From positions 22,912-86,911 of IMG/VR virus record IMGVR_UViG_3300046170_000450: a stretch of 64,000 bases of DNA; one strand, given 5' to 3'. Shown in pieces: positions 1 to 7,479 of this stretch. A program made the position numbers and the translations under genes. This DNA comes from a virus. The stretch's first letter is position 1. The number at the start of each line of letters is the position of its first letter. The notes under the pieces were generated by a model. The model saw nothing but the letters and a program-made list of their open reading frames with translations, was not told the DNA's origin and searched no databases.

Positions 1-81
1 AATCAGCAGAGCAATTTACTGGAATAGGAAAAAGAATGAGTCTAACTGTTGGTATTGGGCTAAGGTATTGGAGAATTAGGC

Positions 82-109
82 TTGACAACTATCGTGTAAA
101 TTATATTAT
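82..109 (+). promoter_or_regulatory. sigma-70-like promoter of the rIIB-like gene
   Basis: TTGACA at 82-87, 16 nt spacer, TATTAT at 104-109. The leader is about 45 nt, in contrast to the leaderless promoters found elsewhere in the window. The 80 bases before it show no certain gene; an open frame there could be the tail of an upstream gene. Confidence 0.6.
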
Positions 110-158
110 ATATATCATAAATTTTAACTAAAACAAAAACCCAAACAAAAGGAAAAAT

Positions 159-1025
159 ATGGAAAAATATCCATTCATCGTTTCAGAAGATACAGCTACC
201 CTTCTCCATGAAGGCAAGCCTTATACTCTGAATAATTCTCACTCTAATTTTAAGCCCTTCAAGAAGGCTTTGATTGCAGGTGATTTTGAAACGGCAATCA
301 ATTATCTAGACATCAAAAAGCAGATCAAAGAGTTTGCCGATGGAGAGTTAAAGGTTGAAAACGGCTCAGTATATTACTACGGCACTCAGCTTCACGGCAA
401 GGTCGTAGACAAGCTAATTGAGCTACTCGAAAGCGGTATGAAGATAGGCAGTCCATTCATTAAGTTCGTAAAGAATTTGTTGGACAATCCTAGCAACAGT
501 TCGGTCGAGGAGTTGTATGACTTCCTATCTTACAAATCACTTCCTATTGATGATGATGGCTATGTGCTAGGCTACAAGGGAGTTGCCCATGATGGTTGGT
601 CAATTAGTGGCAATACTCAAACTATCGTCTTGCAAGGCGAAGTGAATGAGCGTGGTCAAATTATGAATCGCGTTGGTGATACAATCGAAGTTCAGCGTAG
701 AAGCGTTGATGATAACCGCCAAAACAATTGCTCTCATGGCTTGCATATCGGCTCGTTCGATTACGCTAAGTCTTGGGCGGGTGGTGGTCAACTTCTGTTG
801 GTTCGTTTCAACCCTGCTGATGCAGTCAGCGTTCCACAAGATTGTTCCTGTCAGAAACTACGAGTCTGTAAGTATGAAATCATTGAGGAAATCGAAGTCG
901 AAAATGATTCCGAGATTACCGAACCATATTATGGCGTTTATACTGACGGCAATGTAGATGACATTGATAACGATTATGATGAAGATTATGATGATGAGGA
1001 GGAATACGAAAATGAACAGTATTAG
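159..1025 (+). CDS. rIIB-like phage protein
   Basis: The 288-residue product matches the layout of phage rIIB-like proteins. A helical N-terminal half leads to a block reading FLSYKSLPIDDDGYVLGYKG (about residues 124-143). This is followed by a VGDTIEVQRR-type segment, a VDDNR segment and a CSHGLHIGSFDYA segment, all typical of the family. The C-terminal 40 residues are a very acidic Asp/Glu/Tyr tail. In T4, rIIB works with rIIA in lysis timing and exclusion phenotypes, but the biochemical role is unknown. No rIIA partner is visible here. The start has a purine-rich aaaggaa box and lies downstream of a sigma-70-like promoter. The family call is fairly secure; the function is not. Confidence 0.75.
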   Translation: MEKYPFIVSEDTATLLHEGKPYTLNNSHSNFKPFKKALIAGDFETAINYLDIKKQIKEFADGELKVENGSVYYYGTQLHGKVVDKLIELLESGMKIGSPFIKFVKNLLDNPSNSSVEELYDFLSYKSLPIDDDGYVLGYKGVAHDGWSISGNTQTIVLQGEVNERGQIMNRVGDTIEVQRRSVDDNRQNNCSHGLHIGSFDYAKSWAGGGQLLLVRFNPADAVSVPQDCSCQKLRVCKYEIIEEIEVENDSEITEPYYGVYTDGNVDDIDNDYDEDYDDEEEYENEQY

Positions 1026-1080
1026 TGGTATTTATATATTTCTTAATCTTTTTAATTTGGCTATTAGGCTTTCCAAATGA
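1012..1080 (+). CDS. possible 22-residue hydrophobic peptide
   Basis: A short frame of 22 codons overlaps the end of the rIIB-like gene and the first bases of the next gene. An AGGAGG box lies 9 nt before its ATG, and its TGA overlaps the downstream ATG, as in translational coupling. The box also encodes Glu-Glu in the upstream gene, so it may be accidental. Confidence 0.25.
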   Translation: MNSISGIYIFLNLFNLAIRLSK

Positions 1081-1262
1081 GTAAACCAAACCAAATCATC
1101 ATAGAAGTAGATGGTCAAAAAGCCACCTACACCCTACAAGGAGACGAAGCTGAAAAGCTAGAAACGACCTTGGGAGCGTTTGAGGATGTGTTAGCAACAC
1201 ATTTTAAAATTGACCCAATGGTAAACTCCTTAGACATCGTAGATGCAGTAGCACTCGATTAA
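1077..1262 (+). CDS. small hypothetical protein (61 aa)
   Basis: An acidic 61-residue protein of no recognised family. It alternates short beta-prone stretches (IIIEVDG, ATYTLQG) with a helix-prone segment (EAEKLETTLGAFEDVL). The ATG overlaps the TGA of the tiny upstream frame. A strong hairpin follows the stop by about 14 nt and may mark the transcript end or a processing site. Confidence 0.6.
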   Translation: MSKPNQIIIEVDGQKATYTLQGDEAEKLETTLGAFEDVLATHFKIDPMVNSLDIVDAVALD

Positions 1263-1275
1263 GAGTTAAAAGCGT

Positions 1276-1308
1276 GGGGGCAGGTAGCGAAAACATCTAC
1301 CTGTCCCC
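1276..1308 (+). terminator. strong hairpin, possible terminator or processing site
   Basis: A GGGGGCAGGTAG arm pairs with CTACCTGTCCCC around a short loop, with one G-T pair. A run of A rather than T follows on the + strand, so it is not a classical intrinsic terminator for rightward transcription. An RNase III or mRNA-stability role is possible. Confidence 0.45.
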
Positions 1309-1352
1309 AAAAAAACAACTGATATAAAATTATAAAAAATTTAAAAAAACTT

Positions 1353-1577
1353 ATGCAAAACGCAAACTATGTAGTCGTAGAAAAGGGTGATAAAAGCATC
1401 GTAAACTTTTATTCCACAAAACTGCCCCAATCTTTGGCTTGGGCTAAAGAATGTTCCAGACAAATGAAATCAATGAGTGGCAAAGAATATGAAGTCCTAG
1501 TCAAGATAGAAGGTCAACAAGAGCTAATGCAATTAAAAGATTATGAACATACCTTGGGTGGAAAAAGAGATAGCTGA
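1353..1577 (+). CDS. small hypothetical protein (74 aa)
   Basis: No recognised family. A 74-residue mixed alpha/beta protein (NYVVVEKGDKSIVNFYSTKLP, then a helix with WAKECSRQMK). It is preceded by an A/T-rich stretch and no clear Shine-Dalgarno box. Its 3' end overlaps the next small gene by 35 nt. Confidence 0.55.
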   Translation: MQNANYVVVEKGDKSIVNFYSTKLPQSLAWAKECSRQMKSMSGKEYEVLVKIEGQQELMQLKDYEHTLGGKRDS

Positions 1578-1713
1578 GATTAAAAATTGGCTAGAATTAA
1601 ACGAAGGTCAATCCTTCCTGCCTACAATGGATATGGATGACCTTTTGCACAAAAAAGAAGTGGCACACAAAAAAGAGGTGCTTGAAATCTTAACAAGAAT
1701 TAAACATCATTAA
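1543..1713 (+). CDS. small hypothetical protein (56 aa)
   Basis: A 56-residue, Lys/Glu-rich helical protein starting MNIPWVEKEIAEIKNWLE and ending LTRIKHH. The start lies inside the end of the preceding gene in another frame, which suggests coupled translation. No family is recognised. Confidence 0.5.
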   Translation: MNIPWVEKEIAEIKNWLELNEGQSFLPTMDMDDLLHKKEVAHKKEVLEILTRIKHH

Positions 1714-1716
1714 AAA

Positions 1717-1920
1717 ATGTATATCGTAGTTCACACAATGAAGCCAGATGGCAAAGATGAATGTTCGTCATTTGAGTCCGACTGGTCAACCCATGAAACC
1801 CTTGAGGAAGCTCAAAAAGAATATCAATTCTTGTTAGATTGTCCTCAAATTTACACCGCCTCAATTTGTGGCGTTATCGAATCAACTGATTATTCACCTG
1901 CCGAAAACAACAAGATATAA
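1717..1920 (+). CDS. small hypothetical protein (67 aa)
   Basis: Begins MYIVVHTMKPDGKDECSSFE. A beta strand, an acidic middle and a helix (LEEAQKEYQFLLD) give the look of a small alpha/beta fold common in phage accessory regions. It starts 3 nt after the previous stop, so it is probably in the same transcript. Function unknown. Confidence 0.6.
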   Translation: MYIVVHTMKPDGKDECSSFESDWSTHETLEEAQKEYQFLLDCPQIYTASICGVIESTDYSPAENNKI

Positions 1921-1927
1921 AACAATT

Positions 1928-2191
1928 ATGAAAATACAAACCACAGAAGATATGCAAGATATGCTCGCGGAAGATGCAATGCAATTAGACGGATTAGATG
2001 ATGCTATTATTGGTGTCAGCACTCAAGGCTATATTGTTTATAGCTATTGGAAGATCGTTCAGAAGTTTATATCCGATGATGGCATGACTGATGAAGAAGC
2101 TTTGGAATATACCGATTATAATGTTGTTGGGCTAGACGGAAACGGTAATTGGGTAATTATGTATGATAGGGAGGAATGTATCGTTTTTTAG
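1928..2191 (+). CDS. conserved small phage protein (87 aa)
   Basis: I chose the ATG at 1928 because an earlier in-frame start would overlap the upstream gene by over 50 nt. The segments DDAIIGVSTQGYIVYSY and DEEALEYTDYNVVG resemble a widespread small phage family of unknown function with the pattern (A/L)IGV..G..VYSY...M..EEA.E..D.NV. The fold is probably alpha/beta. No catalytic residues are evident. Confidence 0.65.
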   Translation: MKIQTTEDMQDMLAEDAMQLDGLDDAIIGVSTQGYIVYSYWKIVQKFISDDGMTDEEALEYTDYNVVGLDGNGNWVIMYDREECIVF

Positions 2192-2208
2192 TATTGCTTT
2201 CATTTGTA

Positions 2209-2237
2209 TTGACAGATCGAATCAATGCGTATATCAT
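2209..2237 (+). promoter_or_regulatory. sigma-70-like promoter
   Basis: TTGACA, 17 nt spacer, TATCAT. It lies 38 nt before the ATG at 2276. Confidence 0.55.
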
Positions 2238-2275
2238 AATCTTTTCTTATTAAACATATAACCAGTCCTAATCTA

Positions 2276-2821
2276 ATGAATATATTTGCTTTATCAACAG
2301 ATCACGAAGTATCGGCTAAATGGCATAACGACAAACATTGTGTTAAGATGGTCACAGAGGTGATGCAATGTCTATCCTGTGCTGTGATTCGGCACAAGAC
2401 TCCAACTCATCTTTTACCCCTGTCTAAGAAAGGCACACCAGTAAAGGGTGGGTATCATCATCATCCTAGCTCAATTTGGGCAGGTAACACCAAAGGAAAT
2501 TTTGAATGGTTATGTCATCATGGAGTAGCTCTCGCCAAAGAATACACAAGTCGCTATGGCAAGACCCACTTCTGCGAAGCCACTATTACCAAACTATTTT
2601 CTTTGATTGATTATATACCAGACGGAAAGCAAGAAGATTTCGCCATCGCTATCTCAGAAGATTCAGAGTGTCGCAAGGTCGAAGGTTTTAGTGATCTTCA
2701 TCCTTGCCTTCAGTATCGGCTCTATTACAAGCTAGACAAAGCCCACTTAGCAAACTGGAAACAGAACAAGCCTAATTGGTATGACAGGTCAGTAGAAAAA
2801 ATCATCGCCTCTGCAATTTAA
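2276..2821 (+). CDS. phage protein resembling the pyrimidine-dimer DNA glycosylase-like family
   Basis: A 181-residue protein opening MNIFALSTDHEVSAKWHNDKHCVKM. This N-terminus (MNIF.L..D....A....DKH..KM) is shared by a phage family often annotated as pyrimidine-dimer DNA glycosylase or left as unknown. It is rich in His, Cys and Trp (HCVKM, GYHHHPSSIWAG, CHHG), so a metal- or nucleic-acid-binding role is plausible. Its own sigma-70-like promoter precedes it. I cannot identify catalytic residues with confidence, so the glycosylase label is an inherited family guess. Confidence 0.5.
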   Translation: MNIFALSTDHEVSAKWHNDKHCVKMVTEVMQCLSCAVIRHKTPTHLLPLSKKGTPVKGGYHHHPSSIWAGNTKGNFEWLCHHGVALAKEYTSRYGKTHFCEATITKLFSLIDYIPDGKQEDFAIAISEDSECRKVEGFSDLHPCLQYRLYYKLDKAHLANWKQNKPNWYDRSVEKIIASAI

Positions 2822-2837
2822 AAAAATTTAAAAAAAT

Positions 2838-2987
2838 ATGAAACTACAAAAATTAACACTATCAGAGCAAGTCCTAGTAAGGATTTTGGGGCAATTATAT
2901 TCGATTGATTCGACTTCAGCCGAAAAGTTTAAAGATGAAGTAGGCGAAGAAGTTTGGTCTTTCGTGGAGAAGCAAGAAGGAGAGTAA
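2838..2987 (+). CDS. small hypothetical protein (49 aa)
   Basis: A 49-residue acidic helical protein (MKLQKLTLSEQVLVRILGQL to VEKQEGE). The 3' end carries an AAGGAG box that serves the following TTG-started gene. No family recognised. Confidence 0.5.
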   Translation: MKLQKLTLSEQVLVRILGQLYSIDSTSAEKFKDEVGEEVWSFVEKQEGE

Positions 2988-2991
2988 TATA

Positions 2992-3171
2992 TTGGAGACG
3001 TATAGAAAACACGCTATTATACTAATGCAGAAAGCTATCAAAAAAGGAATTTTGGATACAAAAAATGCCGAAGATTTGCTGGAGTTGTTCGACGAAGAAT
3101 CAGCAGAACACAGTCCTTGTTATGCTTATGACATACTTGAGCAAGATTTATCAAACAAAAGTCATGAGTAA
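2992..3171 (+). CDS. small hypothetical protein (59 aa), TTG start
   Basis: The TTG at 2992 is chosen because an AAGGAG box ends 8-9 nt before it; an internal ATG at codon 12 is the alternative. The product is helical and acidic (KGILDTKNAEDLLELFDEES). The stop overlaps the ATG of the next gene. Confidence 0.5.
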   Translation: METYRKHAIILMQKAIKKGILDTKNAEDLLELFDEESAEHSPCYAYDILEQDLSNKSHE

Positions 3172-3364
3172 CTACGTTGAATTGCCAAGCATAAATTGTA
3201 TTTATTTCAAAGAAAGTGAAACTATATATATGCTAGAAGGTCGCAAGCCAATTTTCACAAGCGGAACCAAACTAGAAAATATCGACGATCTTTGGGTAAA
3301 GCAATTAAGCAAAGAAGATAAAAAACTAATTGAGAAAGATTTAAAAAAATTTAAAAAAATTTAA
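3164..3364 (+). CDS. small hypothetical protein (66 aa)
   Basis: The ATG overlaps the stop of the preceding gene, suggesting coupled translation. The 66-residue product has a beta-rich N-terminal half and a lysine-rich C-terminus (KEDKKLIEKDLKKFKKI). No family recognised. Confidence 0.5.
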   Translation: MSNYVELPSINCIYFKESETIYMLEGRKPIFTSGTKLENIDDLWVKQLSKEDKKLIEKDLKKFKKI

Positions 3365-3429
3365 CTATGAATGGAGGACATTTTGATTTATACTTGACTT
3401 GAGGTATAAATGGGTATAAACTTATATAA

Positions 3430-3921
3430 ATGAAAGCAATAGAAGCCAACTTATTAGATTTCCCAAATGGGATCAATATGATTTTTCACCAAGCTAATAC
3501 GGAAAATGTTATGGGCGCAGGTATCGCAAAACAAATTCGTGAGCGTTATCCAGAAGCATATAAGGTAGATAGAGATTATTTCGTGCCAAAAGGCAAGGAC
3601 AGATTGGGGCATTATACCCAAGCACTTGTAAATGGCGACGATACAGACTATAAAATGGTGGCGAATCTTTATGGTCAAATGTTAAATGAGGATAGTATTT
3701 TTGGCATTAGGACTAATTATTTTGCTCTAAGGGATGCTTTGAGAGATTGTTTGGGCAATTATAATGCTTTTTTTTCACATTATGATAAGCCAATTTGCGG
3801 TTTTCCTTATGGCATGGGATGTGGATTAGGAGGTGGAGATTGGAAAATCGTAGAGAGTATTATTAAAGAAGCCTTAAAAGAATTTCACCTAAAAGGATTT
3901 ATTATAAAGTATCAGCCATGA
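3430..3921 (+). CDS. macro-domain protein (ADP-ribose-binding)
   Basis: The 163 residues span one complete macro domain. MKAIEANLLDF forms the first strand. NTENVMGAGIAKQIRERYP contains the asparagine and the Gly-Ala-Gly loop that contact ADP-ribose. GFPYGMGCGLGGGDW is the second glycine-rich phosphate loop. A long C-terminal helix and strand complete the fold. Macro domains bind or hydrolyse ADP-ribose derivatives, including ADP-ribose-1''-phosphate and ADP-ribosyl-protein links. In a phage this could reverse host ADP-ribosylation defence or process NAD-derived metabolites, which is inference. It overlaps the next gene by 4 nt. Confidence 0.8.
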   Translation: MKAIEANLLDFPNGINMIFHQANTENVMGAGIAKQIRERYPEAYKVDRDYFVPKGKDRLGHYTQALVNGDDTDYKMVANLYGQMLNEDSIFGIRTNYFALRDALRDCLGNYNAFFSHYDKPICGFPYGMGCGLGGGDWKIVESIIKEALKEFHLKGFIIKYQP

Positions 3922-4100
3922 GTAAATTTTTAGATGAATCCTGTATTGACCCAGAAGCGACTCTATCCATTCCAGAGAGTGATGAGTCTAATCCATTCCT
4001 ACAAGCCCTTATGAGTGGTATATTGAGCCAAGTAGGACGTTGTGACTACTCTGATATAGACAATCACCCAGAATTAGATAGATTAAACAAAGATTTATAA
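3918..4100 (+). CDS. small acidic hypothetical protein (60 aa)
   Basis: Overlaps the macro-domain gene by ATGA, so the two are probably translationally coupled. It is acidic, rich in Ser, Asp and Glu, with a hydrophobic middle (NPFLQALMSGILSQVG). It could be a partner of the macro-domain protein, but no family is recognised. Confidence 0.5.
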   Translation: MSKFLDESCIDPEATLSIPESDESNPFLQALMSGILSQVGRCDYSDIDNHPELDRLNKDL

Positions 4101-4129
4101 TCGCCATTTGAAATTATAAAAGAAGTATT

Positions 4130-4357
4130 ATGAAATTATTTTTAAAAGTTTTTAAAAGTTTATTTAAAATTGTGCTTTCCCTCACCATCGCTATCGTGAG
4201 TTTCATAGTAGATATACTCCTTTCACTAGAGTGGAAACTAGAGAGACTAAACTCCAAATTATACCCTCCTCCCTCTGTAAGTAACGAAGAATACATGAAG
4301 AAGTTAGTAAAAGAATACAATGAAAGAATAAGTAGAAAAGAAGTAGTTGTAGATTAA
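4130..4357 (+). CDS. small membrane protein (75 aa)
   Basis: A basic N-terminus (MKLFLKVFKSLFK) is followed by about 20 hydrophobic residues (IVLSLTIAIVSFIVDILLSL) that should span the membrane. A charged tail rich in Lys, Glu and Arg follows. Topology suggests a short cytoplasmic N-terminus and a soluble C-terminus. No family assigned. Confidence 0.55.
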   Translation: MKLFLKVFKSLFKIVLSLTIAIVSFIVDILLSLEWKLERLNSKLYPPPSVSNEEYMKKLVKEYNERISRKEVVVD

Positions 4358-4423
4358 AATTATATGGATAGGGAATTGTCCCTCTTAGCTCTCTAAAATA
4401 AAACAAAATCTTATTTGATTAAC

Positions 4424-4651
4424 ATGAAAACAAAAACGCATTATTATCTAGGTATTACATTATCATATATAGTAGGTCTATTACTTACTGTGCCATTCTT
4501 GGTTATATTTGGGTTTATACGGCTCGTAGCCTGCGTTGCGGGCTTGGCGTATGATACGTTTATGTTCACACCAAGAGTTGTAAACAATTTTATATACAGG
4601 TATTATCAGCAACAACTGGAATCTGAAAACCATTCAACAAATCTAAACTAA
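4424..4651 (+). CDS. small membrane protein (75 aa)
   Basis: The ATG at 4424 is preferred over an upstream in-frame TTG. Residues about 8-45 are largely hydrophobic (YLGITLSYIVGLLLTVPFLV, then IRLVACVAGLAY), consistent with one long or two short membrane segments. A polar C-terminus follows. It is adjacent to another small membrane protein. Function unknown. Confidence 0.55.
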   Translation: MKTKTHYYLGITLSYIVGLLLTVPFLVIFGFIRLVACVAGLAYDTFMFTPRVVNNFIYRYYQQQLESENHSTNLN

Positions 4652-5065
4652 TCTGGTGGGAATAGATAAAATCTCAAATAAGCTCTGCCGACGAGTAAAC
4701 ACAAAAAATTTCTACGTTGATTAGTATCAGTAGAATCTGTTGCCGAATTATAACTCGACCAAATATAGTTTGCTGACTAAGCTGTGTGAAAAACAGAATC
4801 GAATTTAAATATTTTTAAATATTCACTTTATACCTTCCCCGATATTTCTTATACAAGAATTACTGCTGGACTCCCGTGAGGGATAAGACTGACTACGGCG
4901 GTGTAGGTGATGAATTAAAATTTATTTAAATTTCCTTATGCTTTACTGTCGAAAAAAGAACAAAAAAATTGGGAAGATTATTGTGCGCCCCTTTTGCACC
5001 TATATATCATATTACACTAAAGACATAAAAATTCCACTGGGAATCGAAAAAATCGCAAATATTGC
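4652..5065. other. about 410 bp without a recognisable gene
   Basis: No frame here looks coding. The stretch is A/T-rich with two more GC-balanced patches (about 4670-4790 and 4865-4915) that have some self-complementarity. A structured or regulatory RNA is possible but nothing specific is recognised. Confidence 0.4.
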
Positions 5066-5094
5066 TTGACAATTATACCAACTTGAAATATACT
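5066..5094 (+). promoter_or_regulatory. sigma-70-like promoter giving a leaderless mRNA
   Basis: TTGACA, 17 nt spacer, TATACT. Only 6 nt separate the -10 box from the ATG at 5101, so transcription should start at or next to the start codon. Confidence 0.7.
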
Positions 5095-5100
5095 ACCGCT

Positions 5101-5286
5101 ATGAAAATTAAGAAAAAAGAACTAATTCAATACATTAAAGGCTGTGCAGAACAATCAGAGAAACAAGCCTATAATTGGAGTGACGATGGTTATTTTGACG
5201 AAGCTTACAAAGCTCAAGTGATTGCTAACTTCTTGAGGGAAGAGCTTGTGCAAGGTATCGAAAATGATTTCGTCAAGGAGAAGTAA
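5101..5286 (+). CDS. small hypothetical protein (61 aa)
   Basis: The ATG at 5101 is chosen because it sits at the expected +1 of the promoter just upstream; an earlier in-frame codon would overlap the promoter. A charged helical protein (MKIKKKELIQYIKGCAEQSE) with no recognised family. Its stop overlaps the next ATG. Confidence 0.6.
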   Translation: MKIKKKELIQYIKGCAEQSEKQAYNWSDDGYFDEAYKAQVIANFLREELVQGIENDFVKEK

Positions 5287-5498
5287 TGAAACTCAGAATC
5301 TTTAGAAACATAAACGGAAGCCATAAGGATAAATTCCCCGATGGCAAAGAGTATCTACTAGATGTAGAGAATGACAACAAGCCCGCCGAATTTGAAAGCA
5401 TGGAAGATATTTTTAAATTATTTAAAGATGAAGGGTATGACATTTCAACTGAACAAGACCTAATCAATAATGGTATCAATGTAGAAGAAGTTAAATAA
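5286..5498 (+). CDS. small hypothetical protein (70 aa)
   Basis: Starts at TAATG with the preceding stop. Mixed beta/alpha product (MKLRIFRNINGSHKDKFPDG) with an acidic second half ending GINVEEVK. A GGAG box lies in the preceding gene's last codons. No family recognised. Confidence 0.55.
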   Translation: MKLRIFRNINGSHKDKFPDGKEYLLDVENDNKPAEFESMEDIFKLFKDEGYDISTEQDLINNGINVEEVK

Positions 5499-5641
5499 TG
5501 CTCGCCAAAAAATTATCTAACCAAATATGCTTCACTCTTGTTTTTGCTTCTTTTGTATGCTTTTGCTTCCAATTAGTATCACACGGAATTTATCTTGCGA
5601 TACTGGCGAACACGCTAAAACACCATTGGTTTAAATTTTAA
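5498..5641 (+). CDS. small membrane protein (47 aa)
   Basis: Overlaps the previous stop by one base (TAATG). Residues about 9-34 are strongly hydrophobic (ICFTLVFASFVCFCFQLV), with a short basic N-terminus and a basic C-terminus. Probably one membrane segment. Function unknown. Confidence 0.5.
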   Translation: MLAKKLSNQICFTLVFASFVCFCFQLVSHGIYLAILANTLKHHWFKF

Positions 5642-5647
5642 AAAAAA

Positions 5648-5713
5648 ATGGAAATATTTTTAATTATAATAATCCTTACCAGCCTTTTAATAAACTGTTT
5701 TACTGAGGTTTAG
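5648..5713 (+). CDS. possible 21-residue membrane peptide
   Basis: A very short frame encoding an almost wholly hydrophobic peptide (IFLIIIILTSLLINCF). No clear Shine-Dalgarno box precedes it. It lies between two membrane-protein genes, which is its main support. Confidence 0.25.
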   Translation: MEIFLIIIILTSLLINCFTEV

Positions 5714-5726
5714 TCGCCAAATATAT

Positions 5727-5966
5727 ATGAAGCCAAATATCGAACTCCACAAACCAAACAAAAAATCTTATACGATTGTCATCTGGGGTGTATTCCTCAT
5801 AATCCTAATCGCACAAATCTTTTGGTTAGGCAAAGAGGTGGGGGAACTCAAGACTACCATAGAAAAGCAAGAAAAATTTAACGAGGTTCAGTCTGATGTT
5901 ATAAGCACAATCCTAGACCATCTATTAAACGAAATCAAAAAAGACGAAGGTTCTAAATTTATTTAA
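5727..5966 (+). CDS. small membrane protein with coiled coil (79 aa)
   Basis: A polar N-terminus of about 15 residues precedes one membrane segment (TIVIWGVFLIILIAQIFWL). A heptad-like coiled coil follows (KEVGELKTTIEKQEKFNEV), then a charged tail. The layout resembles inner-membrane spanins, but a partner outer-membrane lipoprotein is not seen, so no lysis role is claimed. Confidence 0.5.
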   Translation: MKPNIELHKPNKKSYTIVIWGVFLIILIAQIFWLGKEVGELKTTIEKQEKFNEVQSDVISTILDHLLNEIKKDEGSKFI

Positions 5967-5983
5967 ATTATTTTAAATTTTGT

Positions 5984-6011
5984 TTGACATTGTGAAGTAT
6001 TAGTGCATACT
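5984..6011 (+). promoter_or_regulatory. leaderless sigma-70-like promoter
   Basis: TTGACA, 16 nt, CATACT, then 7 nt to the ATG at 6019. Confidence 0.7.
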
Positions 6012-6018
6012 GGTTTAC

Positions 6019-6276
6019 ATGATTAAGAAAACATTAAACAAAGATGGCACACCTCGTAAGACAGGTAGTGGTCGCAAGAAGGGTGCAAAGTCCTTTGTCA
6101 ACATCACCTTAGCCGAACTAGAAAAGTTTTGTGGTTCAGCGACAGGTATTCCAGTTAGTCGTGTATGGCTAGAACAAATGGGTGCGTGTATCCAAGGCAC
6201 TGCTCCTACTCCTGTATCAACTATTGCACCAGAGCCAGAAGCCGAACAAAAAATCTCATTCACTCTACATCAGTAA
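6019..6276 (+). CDS. small basic protein, possibly DNA-binding (85 aa)
   Basis: The N-terminus (NKDGTPRKTGSGRKKGAKSF) is rich in Lys, Arg and Gly and resembles an AT-hook-like arm. A short predicted helix pair follows (NITLAELEKFCGSATGIPVS), and the C-terminal third is Pro/Ala/Glu-rich and probably disordered. It starts at the expected +1 of the upstream promoter. A nucleic-acid-binding role is inferred from composition only. Confidence 0.55.
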   Translation: MIKKTLNKDGTPRKTGSGRKKGAKSFVNITLAELEKFCGSATGIPVSRVWLEQMGACIQGTAPTPVSTIAPEPEAEQKISFTLHQ

Positions 6277-6277
6277 C

Positions 6278-6490
6278 ATGACAAAAGAAAAAGCATATAT
6301 TATAGCCTCATCACATTTTTTGTGCAATGAGTTTCCCAAAGGATTACTAGATAAAGATGAATCTGAAGTAATGGATTTTATCCGAGACAACAAGTGGGAG
6401 CCATTTGAATCGTGGGAACCGCATGGAATTTGGGGTTTGATTGAAGACCTAGCTGAAGATTTTTTAAAAAACTCTGCACAAAAGGATTGA
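6278..6490 (+). CDS. small acidic hypothetical protein (70 aa)
   Basis: The ATG at 6278 follows the previous stop by one base, so it is likely co-transcribed. The acidic 70-residue product contains a Trp-rich stretch (NKWEPFESWEPHGIWGLIED). No family recognised. Confidence 0.5.
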   Translation: MTKEKAYIIASSHFLCNEFPKGLLDKDESEVMDFIRDNKWEPFESWEPHGIWGLIEDLAEDFLKNSAQKD

Positions 6491-6514
6491 CACAACCACA
6501 AAAATCCACATACT
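6487..6514 (+). promoter_or_regulatory. sigma-70-like promoter before the AAA+ gene
   Basis: TTGACA, 16 nt, CATACT, then 9 nt to the ATG at 6524. The mRNA leader would be only 2-3 nt. Confidence 0.7.
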
Positions 6515-6523
6515 GAAAGTCCT

Positions 6524-7456
6524 ATGATTACTAAAACTATGTTCAAAAACCTAATCGGTCAAGACGAGGTAAAGCGTCAGCTTTCCTTTTACGCTAAAGC
6601 ACAAAATTCTACTGGAGTCGCACCATTTCTTATGTTGAGTGGGGCAAAGGGCTTGGGTAAGACAGAATTCGCCAAGGAGTATGCTTCCAACCTCAAGAAC
6701 AAGGATGGCAGTCAACGCCCATTCCTTGAGATCAACTGCTCCACTATTAAGAATGCTAATGCTTTCTTTGAGCAAATCTTCTTGCCTATCGTGATGCATA
6801 ACGAGATTACCATCCTATTGGACGAGGCACACATGCTTCCCAAGGATTTGGTTAATGCCTTCCTTACTGTATTCAACACAGAGAAGAGCAACTTCAAAGA
6901 GTATCATCATGGTGAACAGATTTTTGCTTTTGATTTTGCCCAACAGAATTTTATCTTCGCTACTACTGAGATGGATAAGTTGTTTGCTCCCTTCAAGGAT
7001 CGCCTCACTATTGTGGACTTCAAGCCCTACACAGTTGACGAGCTATCTGAAATTATTGATTTGGTTTGTGGAGAGATCGAGTTTGAAGATGGGCTTCTGC
7101 AAGACATCGCTGAGACTACAAGGGGCAACGCTCGTTCAGCAGTCAAGCGTTCCAAAGAGATCATGCTCTACTGCGAGTCTGTGAATGACAAGGATTATTC
7201 CAAGAAGGATTGGGAGAAGATGTCTCACACCTTGGGCATCAAGCCTCTTGGGTTGTCCAACATTGAGATTGAGATTCTCAGCATCCTCAAGGATCGTGGC
7301 AACTGCTCGCTTCAGATGCTATCAGCCGTCACAGGCATGTCTCGCACAGCCATCCAGAAAGAAGCAGAACTCTATCTGCTCAAGCGAGGTCTGATGAAGA
7401 TCGATGGTCAACGTGAGATAAGTGGAAAGGGTATGAATATACTACAAAAAATTTAG
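6524..7456 (+). CDS. RuvB-like AAA+ ATPase
   Basis: The 310-residue protein has the order of a RuvB-type ATPase. FKNLIGQDEVKRQL forms the N-terminal AAA+ linker. Walker A is GAKGLGKTE (about residues 39-47) and Walker B is ILLDEAHMLP (about 98-107). Sensor residues lie near FIFATTEMDK. A lid domain includes NARSAVKR. The C-terminal winged helix (LSAVTGMSRTAIQKEAELYL) resembles the DNA-binding domain of RuvB. RuvB drives branch migration at Holliday junctions, so a role in phage replication or recombination is likely. No RuvA or resolvase is seen nearby. A terminator follows. Confidence 0.8.
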   Translation: MITKTMFKNLIGQDEVKRQLSFYAKAQNSTGVAPFLMLSGAKGLGKTEFAKEYASNLKNKDGSQRPFLEINCSTIKNANAFFEQIFLPIVMHNEITILLDEAHMLPKDLVNAFLTVFNTEKSNFKEYHHGEQIFAFDFAQQNFIFATTEMDKLFAPFKDRLTIVDFKPYTVDELSEIIDLVCGEIEFEDGLLQDIAETTRGNARSAVKRSKEIMLYCESVNDKDYSKKDWEKMSHTLGIKPLGLSNIEIEILSILKDRGNCSLQMLSAVTGMSRTAIQKEAELYLLKRGLMKIDGQREISGKGMNILQKI

Positions 7457-7479
7457 TATTAGTTATCATAAATGAGAAT

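Noticed and set aside
94-99. GTGTAA upstream of the rIIB-like gene
   Set aside because: It is within a sigma-70-like spacer, far from the ATG, and lacks the usual A/T run on its left.
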